From Bin87 sp965116785 (GTDB taxonomy: Bacteria; Chloroflexota; Dehalococcoidia; Lucifugimonadales; UBA3495): a stretch of DNA of 64,000 nucleotides. The translations under genes and the position numbers were made by a program. The stretch is from NCBI GenBank assembly GCA_965116785.1, contig OZ220731.1, positions 868,001-932,000 of the forward strand, given 5' to 3'. Positions 51,559 to 59,538 of the stretch are shown here, one piece after another. The notes under the pieces are model-generated. The model was not told where the DNA came from and searched no databases. It was given only the letters and a program-made list of their open reading frames with translations. Position 1 is the first letter of the stretch, and every line of letters begins with the position of its first letter.

Positions 51559-52779
51559 CTAATCGGCGATCCGTACAAACCGGCGACGGCCGGCGCGCAC
51601 GACATCGCCGGCGTTGAGCGACGGCTCTTCACCCATGGCCGGGCTGACGCGCTGGCCGTCCGCACGAATTAGCTCGACGGCTCCCTGCGACAGCAGGCGG
51701 CGCGCTTCGCCGTTGCTGCTGACGAGGCCAGTCTGGACCAGCAGACGATTTATCGGTAACCCGGATACCTCGGCCAGGGTCGCCTCAGTCATCTCGTCCG
51801 GCAGGTCCCGGCGCTGCACCACCTGCTCGAACTGGGACTGCGCCGCGTCGGCGGCGTCGCCGTCGTGGAAGGTGGTAGTGATGCGGTGAGCCAGCCCCTT
51901 CTTGAAATCCATCGGGTTGGCGGTTTCGGATTCCATGGCCCGCGTCATCTCGGTGATGTCGTCGTCTGGCACGTCGGTCAGGTACTCGTAATATGACGTG
52001 ATCAGTTCGTCCGGCAGCGACATGATCTTGCCGTACATTTCCTGTGGCGGCTCTTCCAGCGCCACGTAGTTCCCGAGGCTCTTGCTCATCTTCTGGACGC
52101 CGTCGGTTCCCACCAGGATGGGCATCATGAAGCACTGCTGCGGCGTTTGTCCCATCATCCCCTGCAACTCACGCCCGACCAGCAGGTTGAACATCTGGTC
52201 CGTGCCGCCGAATTCCACGTCGGACTCGATGACGACGGAGTCGTAGGCCTGCATCAAGGGATAGAGCATCTCCGTGATGGCGATGGGCTGGTTCTGCGCG
52301 TAGCGGTTGGCGAAGTCCTCGCGGTGCAGAAACTGGTTGATGGTGAACCGGCTGGTGAGTTCGATCACGTTGGCCAGGGTGAATTCACCGAACCACTGGC
52401 TCTGCCATTCCACCTGGGTGCGGTCGCGGTCGACCACCTTGAAGAACTGGCGCATGTACGATTCGGCGTTTTCCAACACCTCGGCATGGGTGAGCATGGT
52501 GCGCGTTGCCGAACGGCCCGACGGGTCCCCTATCTGCGCGGTCCAGTCGCCGACGATCAGGATTACCTGGTGCCCCAGATCCTGCAGTTGCCGGAGTTTG
52601 CGCAAGCCGACGACGTGGCCGAGGTGGATGTCCGGCCGACTGGGGTCGAAACCCATTTTCAGGCGGAGCGGCGTACCCCGCCGCAGCATGGCGGTGAACT
52701 CTTCTTCAGAGATGATCCGGCTCACGCCGCGTCGCGTGATGGTGGAAAGGTTGTCGGGGATCTGGACTTGGCTGGTCAA
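51559..52779 (-). CDS. tyrS: Tyrosyl-tRNA synthetase
   Basis: A 406-residue class I synthetase with the HIGH-like signature PDIHLGHVVGL, the tyrosine-binding region FGGTDQMFNLLVGRE, the KMSKS motif (VQKMSKSLGNY) and a C-terminal S4 RNA-binding domain (PINRLLVQTGLVSSNGEARR). The TTG start at 52779 has GAGGTGA just upstream. ribF lies on the same strand upstream with a 39-base gap. Charging of tRNA-Tyr is essential. Confidence 0.96.
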   Translation of the reverse strand: MTSQVQIPDNLSTITRRGVSRIISEEEFTAMLRRGTPLRLKMGFDPSRPDIHLGHVVGLRKLRQLQDLGHQVILIVGDWTAQIGDPSGRSATRTMLTHAEVLENAESYMRQFFKVVDRDRTQVEWQSQWFGEFTLANVIELTSRFTINQFLHREDFANRYAQNQPIAITEMLYPLMQAYDSVVIESDVEFGGTDQMFNLLVGRELQGMMGQTPQQCFMMPILVGTDGVQKMSKSLGNYVALEEPPQEMYGKIMSLPDELITSYYEYLTDVPDDDITEMTRAMESETANPMDFKKGLAHRITTTFHDGDAADAAQSQFEQVVQRRDLPDEMTEATLAEVSGLPINRLLVQTGLVSSNGEARRLLSQGAVELIRADGQRVSPAMGEEPSLNAGDVVRAGRRRFVRIAD

Positions 52780-52818
52780 CGCTCACCTCGCCCTGGTTGG
52801 TCAGTGATGACCGGCGGA

Positions 52819-53853
52819 TCAGGCGTTTTCCTGCCGGTCGTGCTGTTCGAGCATCACACGGGCATTTGCCACATCGCGGTTCATCTGTGAAATCAGGGCA
52901 TCGATGCCATCAAAGGTTTCCTGCCCACGCAGCCTTGAAACGAACTCAAGTTTCAGGTTTTCGTCGTAGATATCGTCGGAGAAATCCAGCAGGTGCGCTT
53001 CGATCAGGCGCTGGCTCAGGCCGAAAGTGGGCCTCACTCCGATACTGGTGGCCGCCATGTGGCGCACGCCGTTCAGGGTGGCATACGTGGCGTACACGCC
53101 GTCGGCCGGGATCACGAAGTTTTCGGTCGGGATGATGTTGGCGGTGGGGAATCCCAACTGGCGACCCATCTTGGCGCCGTGCACCACGATTCCGTCCGTG
53201 GCGTAGGGACGTCCCAGTAGGTATTCGGCTCCATCCACGTTGCCGTCGGCCAGGGCGTTACGGACCCTCCGGCTGCGCACGGTGCTGCCTTCCAACTCCA
53301 GTGGAGGTACAGTCTCCACCCAAAAACCGAGAGCGGCCCCTCGGCGCCTGAGATACTCCAGGTTGCCGCTTCGGTTGCGCCCCAGGGCGAAGTCGGGGCC
53401 GGTGACGATCCCGCGCATGTGCAGACAGTCCACCAGCATGTGCGTAAACTCGTTGGCATCCAGGTTGGCAATGTCGTTGGTGAACTCCACGCAGATCACG
53501 CTCTCGGCGCCGGCCTCATGCAGCAGCCGGATTTTTTCTTCAGGCGTGATGATCTTGGTTACGGTGCGTTCGGGGTTGACCACCTCGGCAGGGTGGTTGC
53601 TGAAAGTGATCACGGTGGTGATCAGCGGCGGCTCTGCCAACTCCAGCATCCGATCCAGCAAGTGACGATGTCCCCGGTGGACGCCGTCGAAGACGCCGAT
53701 GGTGACGACAGTACCCGCGTCGTGCAGCGGTGCGGCATCGGCCAACGCCTGATGAAAGGCGCCTCGGCCCGGAGTTCCGGAATTTACGTTGTCCGAGGCG
53801 GGCATGGCGTCCAGGAGGCCAGTTGGTTCAGCGGATACAAGGGTGGGCCGCAC
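52819..53853 (-). CDS. ribF: Bifunctional riboflavin kinase/FAD synthetase
   Basis: A 344-residue enzyme. The N-terminal FAD synthetase domain has IGVFDGVHRGHRHLL and GPDFALGRNRSGNLEYL; the C-terminal flavokinase domain has GMGRQLGFPTANI-like KMGRQLGFPTANI and GVYATYATL. It converts riboflavin to FMN and FAD, cofactors needed by the many flavoenzymes in this window. The GTG at 53853 or ATG at 53805 may be the start; no ribosome site decides. The N-terminus before residue 45 is variable. Confidence 0.94.
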   Translation of the reverse strand: MRPTLVSAEPTGLLDAMPASDNVNSGTPGRGAFHQALADAAPLHDAGTVVTIGVFDGVHRGHRHLLDRMLELAEPPLITTVITFSNHPAEVVNPERTVTKIITPEEKIRLLHEAGAESVICVEFTNDIANLDANEFTHMLVDCLHMRGIVTGPDFALGRNRSGNLEYLRRRGAALGFWVETVPPLELEGSTVRSRRVRNALADGNVDGAEYLLGRPYATDGIVVHGAKMGRQLGFPTANIIPTENFVIPADGVYATYATLNGVRHMAATSIGVRPTFGLSQRLIEAHLLDFSDDIYDENLKLEFVSRLRGQETFDGIDALISQMNRDVANARVMLEQHDRQENA

Positions 53854-54084
53854 GCGACAGGATACCCGGCTCGGGCTCCCGCGTCATACTCGTTGCGGCG
53901 CGAATTGGCGAGAACGATGGTAGCACAGGCCCCCCGGCCGGGCAAGCAGATGGCCTCTCGCGAACCGACGGTATACTGAACAGCGTAGGCCGACGGAAGC
54001 GAAAAAGCCCTGAAATCTGCTGCCGCTACATTCGTCGGCCGCGCCTTGACCGGTTTTACAATGCCACCACGAAAGTCACACTCC

Positions 54085-54660
54085 ATGAGGATATCCGGCG
54101 GCGCGTCCAGAGGCCTCCCATTAATCGGGGCCGCGGCGGCCGGAGTCCGGCCAACAACTGAGAGGGTTAGATCCGCGATTTTCAACATTCTGCAACCTGA
54201 CGAAGTGGTTAACCGTCGCGTCCTTGACCTGTACGCAGGTACGGGCAGCCTGGGAATCGAAGCGCTCAGTCGTGGCGCCATGCAGGCCGACTTTGTGGAA
54301 CGCAATCGACGTCAATGTCGGGTGATACAGGAGAATTTGGACTTCACGGGCTATAGCGATGTCGGTCGCGTCAGTTGCGCCGAAGTATTGGACTGGTTGA
54401 ATAGATTCTCCGCAGCCTCAGATGACAGAGACTTGTACGACCTTGTCGTTTTGGACCCGCCTTACCGCATGGGAGAACCCACTCCGACCATGAAACGATT
54501 GGCCCAATCCGGGCTGCTGAGCGCGGCCTCCGTTGTCGTCGTAGGTTTCAGCAATCGGGTATCGTTGCCTGCCGACATTGATTGCCTGCATGAATTTGAT
54601 CGACGCAGCTACGGGGATAACGCGGTAGGATTCTACGCCGTTCGCCCTGCTGCGAACTGA
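54085..54660 (+). CDS. rsmD: 16S rRNA (guanine966-N2)-methyltransferase
   Basis: A 191-residue RsmD-type enzyme: MRISGGASRGLPL at the start, RPTTERVRSAIFN, the SAM site DLYAGTGSLGIEALSRGA and the catalytic LDPPY. It methylates G966 in the 30S subunit. Starting at ATG 54085 matches the family's N-terminus; no clear ribosome site is seen. coaD follows directly, a pairing that is common in bacteria. Confidence 0.93.
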   Translation: MRISGGASRGLPLIGAAAAGVRPTTERVRSAIFNILQPDEVVNRRVLDLYAGTGSLGIEALSRGAMQADFVERNRRQCRVIQENLDFTGYSDVGRVSCAEVLDWLNRFSAASDDRDLYDLVVLDPPYRMGEPTPTMKRLAQSGLLSAASVVVVGFSNRVSLPADIDCLHEFDRRSYGDNAVGFYAVRPAAN

Positions 54661-54692
54661 CTTACGTTAGCCACGAATTGGAGTATCCCCGA

Positions 54693-55181
54693 ATGGTAAC
54701 CGCATTGTATCCCGGCACATTCGACCCCGTGACCATGGGCCACCTGAACGTGGCTCAACGGGCGGCCCTGCTCTTCGACAACTTGATCGTGGCGGTCTAC
54801 GACACGCCGTCCAAAAGCCTGCTGTTCAACACCGAGGAGCGGGTCGGGTTGATGCGGGAAGCCGTGGCCGATATGGGCAACGTGACGGTCCGTCCCTTCC
54901 ACGGTCTCGTTGTAAACACCGCCCGGGACGCCGGGGCTGCGGCGATCATTCGGGGCCTGCGCAGCGGGCCGGATTTCGAGTACGAGTCCCAGATGTTTTT
55001 CATGAACCGACGCCTGGAACCCGATGTGGACATGGTGTCGTTGATGAGCGACCAGGAGCACATGTTCATCAGCTCCAGCCTGCTCAAAGAGGTCGCCCAG
55101 TTAGGGGGCGATATCTCCGGTATGGTCCCGGTCCACGTGGCTCGGGCCCTGGCGGACAAATACCAACTGCCGCAGCGGTAG
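54693..55181 (+). CDS. coaD: Phosphopantetheine adenylyltransferase
   Basis: A 162-residue nucleotidyltransferase with LYPGTFDPVTMGHL at the N-terminus, IIRGLRSGPDFEYE and the ISSSLLKEVA motif (SSTxxRE equivalent). It makes dephospho-CoA, the next-to-last step of CoA synthesis, and so supports the acyl-CoA chemistry of the window. ATG at 54693 has GGAG 10 bases upstream; the TTG at 54678 is rejected. It is about 160 residues long, as is usual. Confidence 0.95.
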   Translation: MVTALYPGTFDPVTMGHLNVAQRAALLFDNLIVAVYDTPSKSLLFNTEERVGLMREAVADMGNVTVRPFHGLVVNTARDAGAAAIIRGLRSGPDFEYESQMFFMNRRLEPDVDMVSLMSDQEHMFISSSLLKEVAQLGGDISGMVPVHVARALADKYQLPQR

Positions 55182-55222
55182 CCGCTCACGCGCAATCTGA
55201 GCCGCCGGCCAAGGGGGTCATC

Positions 55223-55786
55223 ATAGATATCAACAGCATTATCGACCGCATCGAATTGCTGGTGGATTCGAGCAAATCCGTGCCACTGAGCAACAACGTG
55301 ATGGTCGACAAGAGCAAAGTCAACGAGCTCGTTGCCCAACTGCGCATGGCCGTTCCTCAGGAAGTGCGGCGCGCCGAGGAAATGCTGTCTCGCAAGGACG
55401 ACATAATGTCCTCAGCAGTCTCGGAGGCCCACCAGGCACGCCAGCAGTTGGAACAGGATTTCCGCACCCGTCTCAGCGAACACGAACTGGGGCGAAAAGC
55501 CGAGGAGATCCTGCGGGAAGCCGAGGCCGCCGCCCGGCGTATGATTGACCAGGCGGAACGAGAGGCCGAAAACCGGCGCAATCAAGCCGACGCCTATGCC
55601 CTGCGTACCCTCCGGGACCTGGAGCGGGAACTGACGACGGCAACCGGCTCAGTGCGCAAGGGCATTGACGCGCTTGCTGGCGCAACGCTGGCGGCCAGCT
55701 CGAGTTCCGGCATCCCTTCGCCACACGATTTCGCGCCCAACCCGAGCGATGAGCGGGAAACCGCCGACTACGGAAGCTTCCGCTAG
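55223..55786 (+). CDS. Coiled-coil protein next to coaD; apparent AUA start
   Basis: About 187 residues, mostly helical with a long coiled coil (Glu/Arg/Ala-rich, about 50-140) and a Ser/Pro tail. The N-terminal region IDINSIIDRIELLVDSSK, then PLSNNVMVDK, is the pattern known in small coiled-coil proteins of the kind often found near coaD, which begin with Met-Asp. In frame, the only codon in the right place is ATA at 55223, with AAGGGGG 5 bases before. The nearest ordinary start (TTG 55256) would cut off this conserved part and has no ribosome site. Function is unknown; a cell-division or envelope scaffold is one option. Confidence 0.65.
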   Translation: MDINSIIDRIELLVDSSKSVPLSNNVMVDKSKVNELVAQLRMAVPQEVRRAEEMLSRKDDIMSSAVSEAHQARQQLEQDFRTRLSEHELGRKAEEILREAEAAARRMIDQAEREAENRRNQADAYALRTLRDLERELTTATGSVRKGIDALAGATLAASSSSGIPSPHDFAPNPSDERETADYGSFR

Positions 55787-55812
55787 TTCGCTCGCCCATT
55801 TCTGAAGATCAG

Positions 55813-55837
55813 CGGGGCGGGTGACACACCCGCCCCG
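55813..55837 (+). terminator. Intrinsic terminator after the coiled-coil gene
   Basis: CGGGGCGGGTG and its complement form an 11-bp stem with a 3-base loop, then TCATCTTT. It ends the rsmD-coaD transcript. Confidence 0.75.
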
Positions 55838-55896
55838 TCATCTTTCGGCGACGGCAGAGGCAGTCACGCCGGGGCGCCGATGGGCGCGTTTCACGC

Positions 55897-55927
55897 TTGA
55901 CATCGGCGACTCTTGCGGGTGTACAAT
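55897..55927 (+). promoter_or_regulatory. Sigma-70-type promoter of the nuclease gene
   Basis: TTGACA at 55897-55902 and TACAAT at 55922-55927; the 19-base spacer is long but tolerable. The gene starts at 56012. Confidence 0.5.
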
Positions 55928-56011
55928 CCGGCGTGCCCGCAGGTTGGAAACGCGCTCGGACGCGGCCCGACTGCACTACGCCGGAAGCGTTGATTGGAGT
56001 GACGGAGCGAG

Positions 56012-56554
56012 ATGCGTGAACTGGTAATCGACAGCATCCGGATCAGCCAGATGAACTATCAGCGGGTGGTGGTCCTCAAGGAGTTGGCTACCGAGCTTTT
56101 CCTGTTGATTTGGATCGGCCCCACCGAGGCCGAAGCCATCGCGGTGAAGATGCAGGGTATGTCGGTTCCGCGGCCACTGACGCACGACCTGTTCGTCGAC
56201 ATGGTAAAGTCGGTGGGCGGAACGTTCGAGCACATCCTGGTAAACGATCTTCAGAACGAAACCTTTTACGCCAAGATCGTGGTCAGGATAGGCGACAGCA
56301 CGCATGAAATAGATTCGAGGCCCAGCGACGCCATGGCGGTCGCCGTTCGAGCGGAGGTCCCGATCTACGTGGCCGACCAGGTCATGGACAAGGCGGCGAT
56401 CTCGATGGATCAGGAAACCGGCCAGCCCGCGGTGCCTTCGGAACCGGGCGGCGAAGCGGCCCCCGTTGAGGTTACGGAGGAGGAACTCCAGGGCTTGTCT
56501 GCGTTTACCGATTTGATCAACGAATTGGACATGGAAGACTTTGAGCGCAAGTAA
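56012..56554 (+). CDS. Bifunctional nuclease family protein (DUF151/BFN)
   Basis: A 180-residue protein with the BFN domain: VVVLKELATELFLLIWIGPTEA, then RPLTHDLFVDMV and STHEIDSRPSDAMAVAVRAEVPIYVA. Homologues cleave DNA and RNA and occur in bacteria and plants. The C-terminal 50 residues are acidic, with EVTEEELQGLSAFTDLINEL, which looks like a UvrB/UvrC-type helical tail seen in several BFN proteins. It sits alone between a promoter and a terminator, directly before the atp operon. Confidence 0.85.
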   Translation: MRELVIDSIRISQMNYQRVVVLKELATELFLLIWIGPTEAEAIAVKMQGMSVPRPLTHDLFVDMVKSVGGTFEHILVNDLQNETFYAKIVVRIGDSTHEIDSRPSDAMAVAVRAEVPIYVADQVMDKAAISMDQETGQPAVPSEPGGEAAPVEVTEEELQGLSAFTDLINELDMEDFERK

Positions 56555-56591
56555 GCCGCGAATGCGTAGCAATTGCGCGACGATGAACGCC

Positions 56592-56613
56592 GCCCCGCCT
56601 CTGATGGTGGGGC
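56592..56613 (+). terminator. Intrinsic terminator before the atp operon
   Basis: GCCCCGCC pairs with GGTGGGGC (one G-T pair) around a 6-base loop and is followed by ATTTTCG. Confidence 0.7.
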
Positions 56614-56654
56614 ATTTTCGTAAAGGCGACGACGATTTCTGCAAAAATCTGCGA

Positions 56655-56683
56655 TTGACAGTTCGGAGTGCGGATGCTACGAT
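56655..56683 (+). promoter_or_regulatory. Promoter of the atp operon
   Basis: TTGACA (56655-56660), exactly 17 bases, then TACGAT (56678-56683). Transcription would start near 56690, which favours ATG 56705 over TTG 56693 as the first start codon. Confidence 0.7.
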
Positions 56684-56704
56684 GCCTGCCGTTTGGAAAC
56701 GGAC

Positions 56705-56983
56705 ATGCCGCAGTGGGTAGTTACTGCATTGCGGCTGACCGGCTTGGGTTGGTTCGTTGCGATATGTATCGTCCTGGGCATCCTCGGAGGGCTTTGGCTG
56801 GGGAAAGTAACCGGCCAGGTTGCGCTCCTGGTGTTGGTAGGCACGGTTCTGGGCAGCGTGGTGGCCTTCTACGGGGTCTACCGCATGATCCTCCCTGCGG
56901 TCTACGGAAGCAACAACCCCAATCGCTCCGCTACCCGTTCCCAAAAACCGTGTTCTGAACCCGGAGGCAACGAACCGTCGTGA
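56705..56983 (+). CDS. AtpZ/AtpI-family small membrane protein
   Basis: A 92-residue protein with two helices (about 10-33 and 39-60). Such proteins lie at the head of atp operons and help c-ring assembly or Mg/ion handling. The ATG at 56705 fits the promoter. The stop overlaps the atpB GTG (GTGA), so the two are coupled. The C-terminal tail (NRSATRSQKPCSEPGG) is polar and probably disordered. Confidence 0.78.
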   Translation: MPQWVVTALRLTGLGWFVAICIVLGILGGLWLGKVTGQVALLVLVGTVLGSVVAFYGVYRMILPAVYGSNNPNRSATRSQKPCSEPGGNEPS

Positions 56984-57981
56984 CCACCAAACGAGTACTC
57001 CTGCTGTTGGGTATCGTATCCGCAGTTCTGCTGATCGTGGGTTTTGTGGTCGGCGCGGTCGGCTCCAGGATGTTTGGACTGGAAAAGCCGTTCGTGTCCC
57101 AGCCGGGGATCCACCTGCCTCCCGACCCGGTGTTCCCTGCGGCCGTGCGTGAAAGCGTGGTCGGGTATCGAGTCGCCGACAAAAAGACCGACGACCACGG
57201 GGAATCCAAGGACGACCACGCCAAAGAAGAAGAGCACCATGGGCTGGGACTGATGCAGTTCGCGGTCACCAACACCATGCTTTCGGCATGGTTAACCAGC
57301 ATCATCATGCTGGTGTTTTTCATCGGAGGGGCGCGCAACCCGAAGGTCATACCCAGCCGGCTGCAGGCTCTGGTCGAGATGCTGTTCGAGTTGGTGCTGA
57401 ACTTCGCGTCCAGCATTCTCGGGCCCGAAATGGGGCGTCGCGCATTCCCGGTAGTCGCGACCATATTCTTTTTCGTCCTGTTCAACGCATGGCTGGCGAT
57501 CTTCCTGATCCCCATCTACCAAGCGGTCGGCTACGGCGCGAACGTCGGTGGCGAATTCAAACTCGCCACGCACCTGGTACGCCCGGCGGGGACCGACTTG
57601 AACTTCCCGCTGGCGCTGGCGCTGGTATCTTTCGTATTCGTCGAATACTGGGGTTTCCGTGCGCACGGGTTTGGTTATCTGAAGAAATTCTTCGCTTTCG
57701 GGGATATATTCCGCGGTCGACCGTCGGGGCTCATCAATGTCTTCGTGGGCATTCTGGAACTGGTGTCGGAACTGGTCCGCATTGTCTCGTTCACCTTCCG
57801 TCTGTTCGGTAACATGACCGCTGGCGAAATCCTGGTGGTTATGATCACCTTCCTGGTCCCATTCGTCGCCACGCAATTCGTATTCGGGCTGGAACTGCTG
57901 GTGGGCCTGATCCAGTCGGTCATTTTCGCAGGGCTCACTCTGGTGTTCCTCTCGGTGGCCGTCAGTCACGAGGAGCACTGA
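56980..57981 (+). CDS. atpB: ATP synthase F0 subunit a
   Basis: A 333-residue membrane subunit that forms the proton half-channels. The essential arginine lies in VSFTFRLFGNMTAGE; NFPLALALVSFVFVEYWG and the C-terminal helices complete the channel. There is an N-terminal helix (about 6-28), then an unusually long hydrophilic stretch (about 50-85) rich in Asp, Glu, Lys and His (DKKTDDHGESKDDHAKEEE). Overlap with the preceding gene and GTG start point to translational coupling. Confidence 0.95.
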   Translation: MTTKRVLLLLGIVSAVLLIVGFVVGAVGSRMFGLEKPFVSQPGIHLPPDPVFPAAVRESVVGYRVADKKTDDHGESKDDHAKEEEHHGLGLMQFAVTNTMLSAWLTSIIMLVFFIGGARNPKVIPSRLQALVEMLFELVLNFASSILGPEMGRRAFPVVATIFFFVLFNAWLAIFLIPIYQAVGYGANVGGEFKLATHLVRPAGTDLNFPLALALVSFVFVEYWGFRAHGFGYLKKFFAFGDIFRGRPSGLINVFVGILELVSELVRIVSFTFRLFGNMTAGEILVVMITFLVPFVATQFVFGLELLVGLIQSVIFAGLTLVFLSVAVSHEEH

Positions 57982-58084
57982 TCGTCCGACGTTCGTTTCC
58001 ATCAAGGCAGCGTTGCCCCGTGGTTTGAAGGCCAGGGGCTAGGCAAAATCACGCGACCAATTCTGGTTCGGAGGATTATCAACA

Positions 58085-58369
58085 ATGGCACTTGACCTTT
58101 CGATGTTCACCACTTTGCTGGCGGTGGGTTCCCAGGCGCTGACCGCGGAAGGCGCAAAGTTCCTGGCAGCCGGCCTCGCCATCGCGCTTGGCGTTGTCGG
58201 ACCTGGTGTCGGTATCGGAATCCTCGGCGCGGGCGCCATGAACGCCATCGGCCGGAACCCCGACGCCGCCGGCGCCATCACCACCAACATGATCCTTGCC
58301 ATCGCGTTCGCTGAGGCCCTCGGCATTTACTCGCTGATCGTCGCAGTGATCCTGCTCTTCGTGGTGTAA
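58085..58369 (+). CDS. atpE: ATP synthase F0 subunit c
   Basis: A 94-residue hairpin of two helices. The ion-binding carboxylate is Glu77 in AFAEALGIY; the position after it is Ala, and the first helix has GPGVGIGIL instead of a Gln, so a proton and not a sodium ring is predicted. An N-terminal extension of about 20 residues precedes the first helix. GGAGG lies before the ATG. A 103-base gap follows atpB. Confidence 0.96.
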   Translation: MALDLSMFTTLLAVGSQALTAEGAKFLAAGLAIALGVVGPGVGIGILGAGAMNAIGRNPDAAGAITTNMILAIAFAEALGIYSLIVAVILLFVV

Positions 58370-58373
58370 CAAC

Positions 58374-58877
58374 ATGGTTGAACTGGGACTGAACGTTCCC
58401 GCGCTGATCAGCTACCTGATCAACTACGTCGTCCTTCTGGTTCTTCTGGGGGCGCTGGCCTACCGGCCCCTGCTCAATGCCCTCGACAGTCGTGTTGAGA
58501 GTATCCGGGAGAGCCTGGCCGCTGCCGACCGCGCGCGCGAAGAGGCGGCGACTTCCCGCTCCGCCATCGAGGAGGAGTTGAACGAGGCTCGACGCGAAGG
58601 TCAACGCCTGCTGGATCAGGCCCGCGAGGCCGCCGAACGTTTCCGTGAAGAGGAAATGGGGCGGGCCCGACAGGCGGCGGAAGAGTTTTCAGAGCGTGCC
58701 CAGGCTGACATCGCCCGGGAGCGCGACGCCGCCATCAATGAAGTCAGATCAGCTTTCGGAGACTTGGCGATTTCCGCCGCCGAACGCATCATTCGACGCA
58801 GCGTGGATCGCCAGGCGCACCAGGAGTTGATCGATCAGGTCCTGGCCGAAGGCGAACAGGCGCTGCGTCGCAACTGA
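58374..58877 (+). CDS. atpF: ATP synthase F0 subunit b
   Basis: A 167-residue stator subunit: one N-terminal membrane helix (about 10-30, YLINYVVLLVLLGALAYRP) and a long charged coiled coil (ADRAREEAATSRSAIEEEL onward) with the b-type ending SAAERIIRRSVD. It starts 4 bases after atpE. Length is normal. Confidence 0.94.
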   Translation: MVELGLNVPALISYLINYVVLLVLLGALAYRPLLNALDSRVESIRESLAAADRAREEAATSRSAIEEELNEARREGQRLLDQAREAAERFREEEMGRARQAAEEFSERAQADIARERDAAINEVRSAFGDLAISAAERIIRRSVDRQAHQELIDQVLAEGEQALRRN

Positions 58878-58971
58878 CCCACTCACCCAGCCGGCGTTCC
58901 GGGGCATCAGAGATGCGTGGCCGTCTTCAATCGCGACCACGCTGACGCAGGAACCAGGGAGACAGAAACCC

Positions 58972-59511
58972 GTGGCAAATCGCTTGTCCGGTCAGCGCTA
59001 CGCCCAGGCCATCTTCGAGCTGGCCGAGCAGCATGAGCAGTTGGAACCTTGGGACCAGGAACTGAGGCTAGCCGCCGACGTTCTTGGCGACGAAGATTTC
59101 GGGCTATTCCTGCGACACGCCGAGGTGCCCCTGGAACGCAAGATCTCGGCTATTGACGAGGTGCTGTCTGAGACCCACCCAATGGTTCGGAACCTGATCG
59201 CGCTTCTGGTCAGCCGGAGCGGCGTTGACGCCATGCGTGAGGTGCAGGAAGCCTATACCCACCTACTGGACGAACGCCTCGGTCGTCAGCGCGTAGAAGT
59301 GACCGCTGCCGTGCCGCTGGAGCAGCCCGAACTGGACCGTATCACCGACCTGGTGGGACGCATGGTGGGCAAAGAAGTGATGGTCACCGCCAGCGTGGAT
59401 GAGTCGATCCTCGGCGGACTGATCATCCAGATTGGCGATCAATTGCTGGACGGGAGCGCAAGTTCCGCGCTGGAACGACTCCGGCAGACGGTCCGCGCGC
59501 ACGCGGCCTAA
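58972..59511 (+). CDS. atpH: ATP synthase F1 subunit delta
   Basis: A 179-residue subunit that joins the stator to F1. RYAQAIFELAEQHEQLE starts the helical N-domain; the conserved C-terminal VDESILGGLIIQIGDQLLDGS is present. GTG start with GGGAG about 9 bases upstream. A 94-base gap after atpF contains no gene. Confidence 0.93.
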   Translation: MANRLSGQRYAQAIFELAEQHEQLEPWDQELRLAADVLGDEDFGLFLRHAEVPLERKISAIDEVLSETHPMVRNLIALLVSRSGVDAMREVQEAYTHLLDERLGRQRVEVTAAVPLEQPELDRITDLVGRMVGKEVMVTASVDESILGGLIIQIGDQLLDGSASSALERLRQTVRAHAA

Positions 59512-59538
59512 CCAACGCAACTTTTAGGAGACTCGCCG

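Noticed and set aside
56693..56704. TTG start four codons earlier for the AtpZ/I gene
   Set aside because: It would lie about 3 bases after the expected transcription start of the atp promoter, leaving no room for a ribosome site.
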